Source: Amycolatopsis echigonensis
Lineage (GTDB): Bacteria > Actinomycetota > Actinomycetes > Mycobacteriales > Pseudonocardiaceae
DNA length: 57,440 nucleotides
Assembly: GCF_014174495.1 (NCBI RefSeq)
Contig: NZ_JACJHR010000058.1
Span: 1-57,440 of the forward strand
Reading direction: 5' to 3'
Shown here: piece after piece, positions 17,531-25,200 of the stretch
How the letters are laid out: the number at the start of each line of letters is the position of its first letter
Numbering within the stretch: position 1 is the first letter of the stretch
Position numbers and translations under genes: made by a program
The notes under the pieces: model-generated
The model's database searches: none
Told to the model about the DNA's origin: nothing
The model's input: only the letters and a program-made list of their open reading frames with translations

Positions 17531-19262
17531 GGCCGCCACCGGATTCCCCGGCCACCGCGGCCAGTTCCTCGCCCACCGACTCCGACGACTTCTTCTTGTC
17601 CTTCGTCAGCAGCGACGCCACCGCGCCGATCAGGCACACCACGATCGCGAAGCCGAACGCCACCGCGAGGCCGTCCTGGAACGGGCCCGAGATCAGGTTC
17701 GGGAAGAAGCTGCGTCCGGTCAGGAAGTTCGCCTGGTCCGCGGGCAGGTGTGCGAGCTGGCCGCCCAGCAGCTGCTGGATCGGGTTGTAGCCGAGGAACG
17801 CCGCGAACAGCACCGCGACCGCCGGCAGGTGGGCGACCTGTTGCGCGGCCGCCGCGGGGACGCCGTGTTCGGTCAGGCCCTGCGACATCGCGACCGGCAG
17901 GTGGTCCGACAGACCGGCGATGATCAGGCTGAAGAAGAAGCCGATCGACAGCACCATCGCCGCGTTCTGGAAGGTCGTCATCATGCCCGCGCCGGACCCT
18001 CGCGCGTCGGCGGGCAGGCTGTTCATCACCTCGGCCCGGTTCGGCGAGGAGAACATGCCCATGCCGATGCCGTTGAGCAGCAGGATCCCGGCGAACGCCC
18101 AGTAGTCGAAGTTCACCGGCAGCAGCGTCAGCAGGAGGAAGGTCGCCGCGGTGATGACGAGGCCGCCGGAGGCGAGCGCGCGGCTGCCGATCCGGTCGGA
18201 CAGGACGCCGGACGTCGGCGCGGCCACCAGGAAGCCGATGGTCAGCGGCAGCATGTAGATCCCGGCCCACAGCGGCGTCTGCTCGAAGGTGAAACCGTGC
18301 TGCGGCAACCAGATTCCCTGCAGCCAGATGATCAGCACGAACTGCAGCCCGCCGCGGCCGAGCGACGCCGTCAGGTTCGCCAGGTTGCCCCAGCTGAACG
18401 AGCGGATCCGGAACAGCGACAGCCGGAACAGCGGGTTCGGCACCTTCGTCTCGATCACGACGAACGCGATCAGCACCGCGGCCCCGCCGATCAGGCAGGA
18501 CAGCACCATCGGGCTGCCCCAGCCGGTCTGCGAAGTGCCGTACGGCTGGATTCCGTAGGTGATGCCCACCAGCACCGCGATCAGGCCCGCGGCGAAGGTG
18601 ATGTTGCCCCACCAGTCCATCTTCGCGTGCTGACGGACGCCGGTGTCGTGCAGTTTGACGTACGCCCACACCGTGCCGATGAGGCCGAACGGCACCGAGA
18701 CGAGGAAAATCAGGTTCCAGTTCACCGGTGCGAGCACGCCGCCGACCACGAGGCCGAGGAACGAGCCCGCGATGGCCGCGACGCCGTTCATGCCGAGCGC
18801 GAGCCCGCGCTGGTTGGCCGGGAAGGCGTCGGTGAGGATGGCCGACGAGTTCGCCATCAGGAACGCGCCGCCGACCCCCTGCACGATCCGCCAGCCGATC
18901 AGCCACAGCGCGGCCGCGTCTCCGCCGAACCAGGTGATCGCCAGCATGATCGAGGAAACGGTGAACACGGCGAAGCCGAGGTTGTACATCCTGGCCCGGC
19001 CGTACATGTCGCCGAGCCTGCCGAACGCCACCACCAGCACCGCGGTGACCACGAGGAAGCCCATGATCATCCACAGCAGGTAGCTGGTGTTCGACGGTTC
19101 CAGCGGGTTGATGCCGATGCCCTTGAAGATGTCGGGCAGCGCGATCAGCACGATGGAGGAGTTGATCGTCGCGATCAGCATCCCGAGCGTCGTGTTGGAC
19201 AGCGCGATCCACTTGTACCGCGGACCGAGTTCCGCGATCGAGTACGTCCTGCGCTCCGCCAC
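17496..19262 (-). CDS. MFS drug exporter, DHA2 family (14 TMS)
   Basis: A 588-aa transporter with about 14 membrane helices and a hydrophilic C-terminal tail (KDKKKSSESVGEELAAV). Family motifs include NSSIVLIALPDIFKGIGINPLEP, shortened here to its start, GRLGDMYGRARMYN (motif A) and GWRIVQGVGGAFLMANSSA (motif B/C region). Members expel drugs or dyes in exchange for protons. GTG at 19262 is preceded by GAGAGAGGGG. Two inverted repeats upstream suggest repression by a regulator encoded elsewhere. It follows the FAD-oxidase gene by 146 bp. Confidence 0.9.
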   Translation of the reverse strand: MAERRTYSIAELGPRYKWIALSNTTLGMLIATINSSIVLIALPDIFKGIGINPLEPSNTSYLLWMIMGFLVVTAVLVVAFGRLGDMYGRARMYNLGFAVFTVSSIMLAITWFGGDAAALWLIGWRIVQGVGGAFLMANSSAILTDAFPANQRGLALGMNGVAAIAGSFLGLVVGGVLAPVNWNLIFLVSVPFGLIGTVWAYVKLHDTGVRQHAKMDWWGNITFAAGLIAVLVGITYGIQPYGTSQTGWGSPMVLSCLIGGAAVLIAFVVIETKVPNPLFRLSLFRIRSFSWGNLANLTASLGRGGLQFVLIIWLQGIWLPQHGFTFEQTPLWAGIYMLPLTIGFLVAAPTSGVLSDRIGSRALASGGLVITAATFLLLTLLPVNFDYWAFAGILLLNGIGMGMFSSPNRAEVMNSLPADARGSGAGMMTTFQNAAMVLSIGFFFSLIIAGLSDHLPVAMSQGLTEHGVPAAAAQQVAHLPAVAVLFAAFLGYNPIQQLLGGQLAHLPADQANFLTGRSFFPNLISGPFQDGLAVAFGFAIVVCLIGAVASLLTKDKKKSSESVGEELAAVAGESGGGPSELVSPRSDR

Positions 19263-19290
19263 TGTCGAAAACCCCTCTCTCAGCTGTTCC

Positions 19291-19327
19291 CTTAGCTAGG
19301 CTAAGCAAGTTGCTTGCGGTAGGCAAC
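19291..19327. promoter_or_regulatory. inverted repeats in the DHA2 exporter promoter
   Basis: CTTAGC and GCTAAG (19291-19305) flank TAG, and GTTGC and GCAAC (19309-19327) flank a second dyad. The first contains TAGGCTAA and resembles the DtxR/IdeR iron box over 12 of 19 positions, which is below what is normally convincing. The second looks like a TetR-type operator. Regulation by either is inferred. Confidence 0.35.
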
Positions 19328-19408
19328 CAACAAATGAAAACGACTGGGAGACAAGGGTCACAAACGGATGACTATCCTTTGTGGACTGTTTACTTTCACT
19401 CGGTCGAG

Positions 19409-20782
19409 TTACCGCTGGACGGGACCGCCGACGACCTTTCCGGGATTGAGGATCCCGTGCGGGTCGAGGGCGTTCTTGACCGCGCGGTGCAGGTCGAGCA
19501 CCGCCGGTCCCAGCTCTTTCTCGAGCCCGGGCCGCTTCAGCAGGCCGACGCCGTGCTCGCCGGTCACCGTCCCCCCGAGTTCGAGCGCGTCGGCGACGAT
19601 GTCGTCGAACGCGGCCTGCGCGCGGCGCTGCGCGTCGTCGTCCCCGCTCGGCGTAATCAGCAGCGGATGCAGATTTCCGTCGCCGATATGCGCGATATTG
19701 GCGATTTGCGTATTATGCCGCTGCGCCGCCAGATCGATCCGGGCGAGCATTTCCGGCACCAAATGCGTCGGCACGCAGACGTCCTCGGTGAGCACCGGGC
19801 CGAGCCGTTCGAGCGCCGGGTACGCCAGCCGCCGGGCAGCGAAGAGCGCGTCCGCTTCGGCCTCGTCGGTCGACTGCGCGGCCCAGGTCGCGCCCGCTTT
19901 TTCGAAGCACTCCACCATCACCGCGGCCTCCTGCCCGCCCGGCACGTCGCTGCGGCCGAGCAGCACGACGTTCGCGTCGGCGGACAAGCCCATGTTCTTC
20001 CAGGCGTCCACCGCGGCCAGGCAATGCCGGTCCACCAGCTCCAGCGCCGAGGGCACGATCCCGGCCGCCCGGATCGCCGCTGCCGCCTCCCCCGCCGCGA
20101 CCGTCGAGTCGAAGTACCCGGCGACGGTCGCCTCCGGTGCGCGTTTCGCCCGGAGCCGCACGGTGATTTCGGTGATGACGCCGAGCGTTCCCTCCGATCC
20201 GACCATCAGCCCGGCGAGGTCGTAGCCGGCCACGCCCTTGGCCGTACGGCGGCCGAGCCGGACGAGTTCGCCGGTGCCGGTGACGACCTGCAGCCCGAGC
20301 ACGTAGTCGCGCGTCACGCCGTACTTCACGCAGCACACGCCGCCCGCGTTGGTCGCGACATTGCCGCCGATGGTCGACCACGGCGAGCTGGCCGGGTCCG
20401 GCGGGTACCACAGCCCGTGTTCCGCACACGCCGCGCGCAGATCGTCGTTGACCACGCCGGGTTCGACGACGGCGAGCCGTTCCACCGGGTCGATCTCCTT
20501 GACCGCGGTCATCCGGTCGGTCGCCAGCACGACGCATCCGCCCAGCGCGTTCGCGCCGCCGGACAGTCCGGTCCCCGCGCCGCGCGGCACCACCGGCGTG
20601 CCGTGTTTGAGGCACTGCCGCACGATCGCCTGCACCTCGTCCGCCGTGCGCGGGCGGACCAGAACCGCAGGTTCGCCGTACGGGGCCCACTCCGCCTCGT
20701 CGTGCGCGTAGCTGCGCAGCACGTCGGGATCCCGCACGATCCGGTCGTCCGGCAGGACGGTGTGCAGGTCGTCGATCAGCAT
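19409..20782 (-). CDS. FAD-linked oxidase, glycolate oxidase GlcD / D-lactate dehydrogenase type
   Basis: A 457-aa flavoprotein with a PCMH-type FAD-binding domain (RGAGTGLSGGANALGG, SPWSTIGGNVATNAGG) and a C-terminal FAD-oxidase cap ending DPHGILNPGKVV. His and Glu pairs in HIGDGNLHP and GTVTGEHGVG form the metal/substrate site. It oxidises a D-2-hydroxyacid such as D-lactate or glycolate, feeding electrons to the membrane or oxygen. ATG at 20782 with GGGAG upstream. It is monocistronic or cotranscribed with the exporter. Confidence 0.9.
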   Translation of the reverse strand: MLIDDLHTVLPDDRIVRDPDVLRSYAHDEAEWAPYGEPAVLVRPRTADEVQAIVRQCLKHGTPVVPRGAGTGLSGGANALGGCVVLATDRMTAVKEIDPVERLAVVEPGVVNDDLRAACAEHGLWYPPDPASSPWSTIGGNVATNAGGVCCVKYGVTRDYVLGLQVVTGTGELVRLGRRTAKGVAGYDLAGLMVGSEGTLGVITEITVRLRAKRAPEATVAGYFDSTVAAGEAAAAIRAAGIVPSALELVDRHCLAAVDAWKNMGLSADANVVLLGRSDVPGGQEAAVMVECFEKAGATWAAQSTDEAEADALFAARRLAYPALERLGPVLTEDVCVPTHLVPEMLARIDLAAQRHNTQIANIAHIGDGNLHPLLITPSGDDDAQRRAQAAFDDIVADALELGGTVTGEHGVGLLKRPGLEKELGPAVLDLHRAVKNALDPHGILNPGKVVGGPVQR

Positions 20783-20885
20783 GGGGGCTCCCGCGTTGTT
20801 CCGGTGTGCTTTCCCCGTCAGGTTAGGTCGAAATCCGGGCTGCTCGTTCGACGTATCAGTGAGAGCGAGCTTCGAGGAGGCAGCC

Positions 20886-21137
20886 ATGGACAGCACCGTC
20901 ACCACCGTCACCCGTCGCGGGATCTCGATGCTGCGTGCCGTCGCCGCCGGGCGCGGACGGCTGACCTGCAGTTGCGAGCCGGATCTGTTCGTGGACGGCC
21001 TGCCGTGCAGCGACCAGTTCACCGCGCACGCACTGGCGCACGCCGGTCTGCTGCGTGCGAAGGAATCGGGGCCGTTCGGGCAGCCGGTGCCCGCCGTGCT
21101 GACGCCGGCCGGGGAAGCGCTGCTCGCCGCTGCCTGA
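20886..21137 (+). CDS. small hypothetical protein with Cys-rich segment
   Basis: An 83-aa cytoplasmic protein. The centre reads TCSCEPDLFVDGLPC, which gives three Cys, and the C-terminus GQPVPAVLTPAGEALLAA resembles a winged-helix end. The ATG at 20886 is preceded by GAGGAGG at ideal spacing, which strongly supports the start. It is 41 bp upstream of the MarR gene and divergent from the FAD oxidase. Function unknown. Confidence 0.7.
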   Translation: MDSTVTTVTRRGISMLRAVAAGRGRLTCSCEPDLFVDGLPCSDQFTAHALAHAGLLRAKESGPFGQPVPAVLTPAGEALLAAA

Positions 21138-21178
21138 CCCGGCTACGCTGACCAGCGAGAAACGGGAGGGCGGAGCAG

Positions 21179-21673
21179 ATGGCGTCCGGAGCATCCGGAA
21201 CGGAGTCGGCGCGGCGCAGGCGGCGCACCACAGTGGCCCTCAAGGAGTCGCTGCGGGAACTGCGCAATCAGCTGTCGCTGCTGAACCATCAGGTCGGCGG
21301 ACGGCTGAACCTCAAGGACGTCGACCTCGACTGCCTCGAACTGATCTCGACCGGCGGACCGCTGAGCCCGAGCGCGCTCGCCCGCCGCGCGGGCCTGCAC
21401 CCGGCGACCGTGACCGGCATCCTCGACCGCCTGCAGCGCGGCGGATGGGTGGTGCGGGAACGCGATCCCGACGCGGCCGACCGGCGCGCGGTCACCGTGC
21501 GGGCGGTGCCGGGACGCACGCTGGAACTGTTCCGCGTGTACGGCGGGATGAACTCGGCGATGGACGAACTGTGCGCCGGCTACACCGAAGACGAACTCGT
21601 GCTGATCGCCGGATTCCTGCGCCGCACCGCCGAAGCGGGCCGGGCCGCGACCGACGAACTCTCCGCGGAATGA
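21179..21673 (+). CDS. MarR family transcriptional regulator
   Basis: A 164-aa protein with the MarR winged helix (LSPSALARRAGLHPATVTG recognition region, wing RERDPDAADRRAVTV) at residues about 55-120, a basic N-terminal tail (RRRRRT) and helical dimer segments at both ends. It follows a small Cys-rich gene. Regulators of this type repress exporters or catabolic genes; no ligand or operator is evident. Confidence 0.88.
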   Translation: MASGASGTESARRRRRTTVALKESLRELRNQLSLLNHQVGGRLNLKDVDLDCLELISTGGPLSPSALARRAGLHPATVTGILDRLQRGGWVVRERDPDAADRRAVTVRAVPGRTLELFRVYGGMNSAMDELCAGYTEDELVLIAGFLRRTAEAGRAATDELSAE

Positions 21674-21678
21674 CAGAA

Positions 21679-21718
21679 GGGCCCCGCCGCTTCGCCCGAG
21701 CGCGAAACGACGAGGCCC
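21679..21718 (-). terminator. terminator hairpin for the sortase operon
   Basis: Arms 21679-21695 and 21702-21718 pair with three A-C mismatches on the plus strand. On the minus-strand RNA these become G-U pairs, so the stem is intact only for the sortase transcript. It starts 13 bp after the sortase stop codon. Confidence 0.7.
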
Positions 21719-21731
21719 CGGTACCAGTCGC

Positions 21732-22313
21732 TCAGCTGTCGAGCGTGCCGTACACGATGATGTTGTCGAGATAGCTCTTCTTTTCGGCGTCGAACGCGCC
21801 GCCGCAGGTGATCAGGCGGATCTCCGAGTCGGCGGTGTTGCCGTAGACGGCCTCGGTGGGGAACGTCTTCTTCGCGATCTGATCCACCTTGGTCACCGTG
21901 AACGAGGCCTTCGACCCGTCCTTGCGCCCGATCAGGACCTTGTCGCCCTTCTTCATCTCGTGCAGCCGCCAGAAAATGCCCTTCTGGTGGTTGCCGTCGA
22001 TGTGGCCGAGGACGACCGCCGGTCCGACCTGGCCCGGTTTGGGGCCGAAGTGGTACCAGCCCGCCTGCAGCGGCTGGTCCACCGGCGGCACCTGGACGGT
22101 CTTGTCGTCGTTGAGGCCGAGCGGCACCAGCGACGAATGCGCGTCGATGCTGGGAACGTCGAGCGAGACCGGGTCCGCGACGTCCTGCACGGCCGCCGCG
22201 GAACTCGCCGGGGCCGCGGCGGGCGGGGTATCCGCCGAACCGCAGCCCAGCAGGGCGAAGTTCGCGACGAAAGCCAGCAGGAGCGCGAAAAGCCCGAACC
22301 GGGAACGCGTCAC
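21732..22313 (-). CDS. class E/F-type sortase, predicted lipoprotein
   Basis: A 193-aa transpeptidase domain (residues about 45-190) with active-site His104 in VLGHIDG and Cys170 in RLITCGG. The N-terminus has a hydrophobic segment ending in the lipobox-like LLGC (Cys24), so the enzyme may be lipid-anchored instead of helix-anchored. No Arg follows the Cys; Lys178-Lys179 occupy the region where the catalytic Arg is expected. GTG at 22313 overlaps the stop of the surface-protein gene by 4 nt, giving translational coupling and a likely enzyme-substrate pair. Confidence 0.88.
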   Translation of the reverse strand: MTRSRFGLFALLLAFVANFALLGCGSADTPPAAAPASSAAAVQDVADPVSLDVPSIDAHSSLVPLGLNDDKTVQVPPVDQPLQAGWYHFGPKPGQVGPAVVLGHIDGNHQKGIFWRLHEMKKGDKVLIGRKDGSKASFTVTKVDQIAKKTFPTEAVYGNTADSEIRLITCGGAFDAEKKSYLDNIIVYGTLDS

Positions 22314-23143
22314 CGGGCGGTCACCGCGGCCAGCGTGCCGTCGCCGGTCTCCGGCGCGCCGACCGGCACGACCTTGACCTGGCCGGGGCCCTGCGCGGGC
22401 GGGGTGCCCGGCTTGCTCGGCTCGGTGGGCTGGGTGGTCGGCGGCGCGGTGGTCGGGTTGCCCGCGACCTTGGCGCAGGTGGCCGAGGCGAGGACGATGT
22501 CGCCCTTGCCGAGCGCGCCGGTGACGTCGCCGCCGAGGAGCTTGATGTGCAGCGCGTTCACGGTGAGGCTGCCGTCGGAGTGCTTGATCTGCTCGTTGAC
22601 GATCACCTGCACCACGCCGTCGATGCCGAGCTTCTGGTTCGGGTTGGCCGAGACCGGGAGCTTGAGCTTGCCGATCTTGCCGAGGTTGAGGTCGGCCAGA
22701 TCGGCCGAGGCGGTGATGCCGTCCGGAGTGGACTTGCACTCGGAGCTGATCACGCGGGCCGTGGGGGTGGAGCCGGCGAGCGGGGCGAGCACCGGGAGCG
22801 CGGCGTCGACGATCGAGGCCTTCGCGTCGACCGGGCCGCTGCTGCCGTCCTGCTTCGAGGAGCTGCTGATCGCAGTCGCCGTGACGAGGCCCTTCAGCGG
22901 CACGTCCGCCACCTGAGCGGACGCCTGGCCCTCGGTCGAGGAGGACGCGAGCTTGCCGGTGTCGACCGTGATCCCCTTGCCGCCGAGCACGCCGGGCAGG
23001 AGCGAGACCGACGCCGACGCGCCGTAAGCCGAGCCGGCGGGCGACTGGGCGGCGAACGCCGACGGGGCGACGGCGGTGGCGAGCAAAGCCAGCGCGGGCA
23101 CGGCGACCGCGACGGTCCGTCCGCGCAGCAGGGCAGAACGCAT
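22310..23143 (-). CDS. choice-of-anchor surface protein, probable sortase partner
   Basis: A 277-aa exported protein. A signal peptide ends near residue 31 (PSAFAA); the body (about 32-230) is a beta-rich domain with two Cys in the second half (SSECKS and ATCAK); a Pro/Thr-rich linker follows (TTAPPTTQPTEP). The C-terminus is VPVGAPETG at residues about 259-267, then only ten residues with no hydrophobic helix. The APETG motif looks like a sorting signal of the choice-of-anchor type. ATG at 23143 with GGAAGGAC upstream. First gene of the operon with the sortase. Confidence 0.85.
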   Translation of the reverse strand: MRSALLRGRTVAVAVPALALLATAVAPSAFAAQSPAGSAYGASASVSLLPGVLGGKGITVDTGKLASSSTEGQASAQVADVPLKGLVTATAISSSSKQDGSSGPVDAKASIVDAALPVLAPLAGSTPTARVISSECKSTPDGITASADLADLNLGKIGKLKLPVSANPNQKLGIDGVVQVIVNEQIKHSDGSLTVNALHIKLLGGDVTGALGKGDIVLASATCAKVAGNPTTAPPTTQPTEPSKPGTPPAQGPGQVKVVPVGAPETGDGTLAAVTAR

Positions 23144-23689
23144 GAATTGTCCTTCCGAACATCAAGAATGAAGCCGCCGCACGGATCCCCGAATCCACGC
23201 GCGACCGAGCACAACTGTCGGTCACCGGCAGGCCGCGACATTATCAAGCCGCCCGGGAAACGCAAAGCAAGATCCGTCGCACAGAGCGCCCACCCGACGG
23301 TTCAGTGACCACAATTATCGCAATTTCACCACTAAAGAGTGATGTAACGCGGCGGCCTCCCGGCCGCTATCTCACGCTGAGCTACCGGAACCGGGGCCCC
23401 GATGGCGGATTGCCCCGCGCTCCACCCAGAGGGGTGATCCTTCGGAGGGTTCCCACCGGGCACCCGCCGTAATGTGACCGCTACGACAGTACGGCAACCA
23501 TTCCACGGTTCGCCAATTCGTCCCGCAACCGGCGCCCGCGCGGACGGAAATTGTCCACAATGGAATCAGCGGGAGCTGAACGAGCGAACGGGAAAAAGGG
23601 TACGGTTCTCTTTCCCACGTCGGTGACCAGGGACAATGCGCGATTGCGGACAGTCCGAAAAGGACTCCGGGCGCGTTCTGGCGCTTCCT

Positions 23690-24100
23690 CGGCCACTCCA
23701 CGGTGCCGGTGACCTGAGAGAAAATCCCGTTCCGGTCCGGAAACCCCGGCGCGCGCCCCGTTCGTCGACCATCTTCCACAGCACGCGGCAGACGCCGGTG
23801 CCGGTCGGCGTCGCCGGGACGCTCATCTCGACCAGCTGCCCCGGTTCGACATCCGGAACCGGCACGCGCGGCGGCGACGGGCACAGCACCGTGGTGCCGC
23901 CCGCGACCTGCAGACAGCGGCACCACGGGACCGAGCCGGTGTTCTTCAGCCACCCTTCGACCGCTCCTGCCCAGTGCGCTGGGCCACTCGCGTCGCTGCC
24001 GACAGAGCGGATTTCGACGCCGCCACACCGACTTCCGTGCGCATGCGGTAGTAGGACGGGTCCCCCGCTTCCCGCTTCAGGTCCAAGAACGCGCACCAGA
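23690..24100 (-). pseudogene. decayed HTH / NBR1-Ig-like domain protein
   Basis: Pieces of one protein lie in three frames. One frame reads FLDLKREAGDPSYYRMRTEV and then SKSALSAATR (about 24000-24085), the helix-turn-helix N-terminus of a known actinobacterial type. A second frame holds WLKNTGSVPW through VLWKMVDERG (about 23760-23965), the NBR1-Ig-like fold. A third continues PGFPDRNGIFSQVTGTVEW (about 23694-23755). At least two frameshifts and an internal deletion are needed, so no functional product is expected unless bases were misread. It fills most of the 1.1-kb stretch 23144-24222. Confidence 0.6.
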
Positions 24101-24222
24101 AACGGGAGCCAGGGGCGGCGCAACCCCGGCCAGCCCGCCGGTTCTGCGCTCATCCCAGCGCGCCGTCCGTTTTGCCCTCAACCGATCGCTGTCCACGGTC
24201 AAGAGCAGGCGTTGACCACGGC

Positions 24223-24453
24223 TCAGTCAGCCGGACCGCGCAGGGTCAGGACGACCCGTAAGACGTGTTCGACGGCCGACTCGAACATCGCGCCGCGCAG
24301 TTCGCCGCGCGTCTCGAGGTTGCGCGCGGCGAAGCCGAGCATCTGGTCCGGTCCCACGCGGCGGACGAGGAGAGCCGCGACCTCCTCGAGGTCGAGGCTC
24401 GGGTTGTCGAGCCGGGCGAGGGCGAACTCGATGATGAGCTCTTCGTCGGTCAC
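24223..24453 (-). CDS. small helical hypothetical protein
   Basis: A 76-aa acidic, mainly helical protein (MTDEELIIEFALARLD at the start). It lies 28 bp downstream of the GreA-like gene on the same strand and is probably cotranscribed. No family recognised. Codon use is typical of the neighbourhood. Confidence 0.6.
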   Translation of the reverse strand: MTDEELIIEFALARLDNPSLDLEEVAALLVRRVGPDQMLGFAARNLETRGELRGAMFESAVEHVLRVVLTLRGPAD

Positions 24454-24481
24454 ACCTGCCAGGATAATCGCGAACCGGACG

Positions 24482-24928
24482 TCAGCCGTGGCTCTGATAG
24501 CGCCCGTACGGATAAGCCTCGACCAGGGTGACGCGCACGAGCGCGCCGCTGGGCACCTCGTACTCCCGTCGCTCCCCCGGTTTGGCGCCGTGCAGCGCCC
24601 GCCCGAGCGGTGAGTCCGGCGAGCAGACCTCGATGCCGGTCCCGACCTCGTCGCGCGCGGCCAGCAGGAATGTATCGGTGCTTCCGTCGTCGTAGCGGAC
24701 GGTCAGAACCATCCCGGGCTCGGCGATCCCGTCGTCGGGCGGGTCCTCGCCGACGACGGCGTTGTGCAGCAGGTCTTCCAGTTGCCGGATCCGTGCCTGA
24801 CGGTGCTGGTCGCGCACGAAACGGTCTTCGTCACCGAAGTCGGGTTCGCGTCGCAGGGCGGCGAGTTCCGCGACGAGGCGGGCGTGCGCGTCGGCGGTCA
24901 GCCAGGGACGCGAAGAGGTCGTCGACAT
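24482..24928 (-). CDS. GreA/GreB family elongation factor
   Basis: A 148-aa protein. The N-terminal half is a charged coiled coil (HARLVAELAALRREPDF through QARIRQLEDLLHNA); the C-terminal half is the GreA/GreB FKBP-like domain (PGMVLTVRYDDGSTDTF, SPDSPLGRALHGAKPGERRE). Gre factors reactivate backtracked RNA polymerase. The coiled coil lacks the classic acidic DxE-type tip of E. coli GreA, so it could be an RNA-polymerase-binding regulator of the Rnk/CarD-neighbour type instead. ATG at 24928; AAAGG lies about 10 nt upstream. Confidence 0.8.
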   Translation of the reverse strand: MSTTSSRPWLTADAHARLVAELAALRREPDFGDEDRFVRDQHRQARIRQLEDLLHNAVVGEDPPDDGIAEPGMVLTVRYDDGSTDTFLLAARDEVGTGIEVCSPDSPLGRALHGAKPGERREYEVPSGALVRVTLVEAYPYGRYQSHG

Positions 24929-25016
24929 GAAGGGGTGCCTTTCGGAGGACGTCCGTGGGGGCCGGGCAAGCGGGAGGCTTCCGGCCCCCACGGACTTTCG
25001 AGGAGTCCCGCGGCGG

Positions 25017-25193
25017 TCAGCGGGGCTCGGGCTCGGTGCGGCGGTCGAGCACGCCGGCGTCGGCGGCGAACCAGCCCGCCGCTTTCACCAGGATGTCTCT
25101 TTCGGTGCGCAGCAAGGCGTTCTCCGCGCGGAGGAAGAGCAGTTCCGCGTGCTCGTCCTCGCTCAGCGGCTGCCCCACGGGCTCGGCGGACAT
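25017..25193 (-). CDS. small protein resembling the IS3 OrfA leucine-zipper segment
   Basis: A 58-aa frame with ATG at 25193: the middle reads LRAENALLRTERDILVKAAG, the leucine-zipper/HTH-tail pattern of IS3-family OrfA transposases, but there is no HTH before it and no OrfB nearby. It is therefore a solo derivative, either a domesticated micro-protein or a relic. The stop is followed by the GreA promoter region. It lies 7 bp downstream of the D-amino-acid dehydrogenase stop on the same strand. Confidence 0.55.
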   Translation of the reverse strand: MSAEPVGQPLSEDEHAELLFLRAENALLRTERDILVKAAGWFAADAGVLDRRTEPEPR

Positions 25194-25200
25194 GCGCGGG

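Noticed and set aside
23352..23400. tRNA-like text (CTATCTCACGCTGAGCTACCGG) in the gap before the NBR1 remnant
   Set aside because: Only part of a D/anticodon-like pattern is present; no acceptor stem, T arm or CCA end can be paired. The GCGGCC hairpin at 23352-23367 is too short to support an RNA gene.
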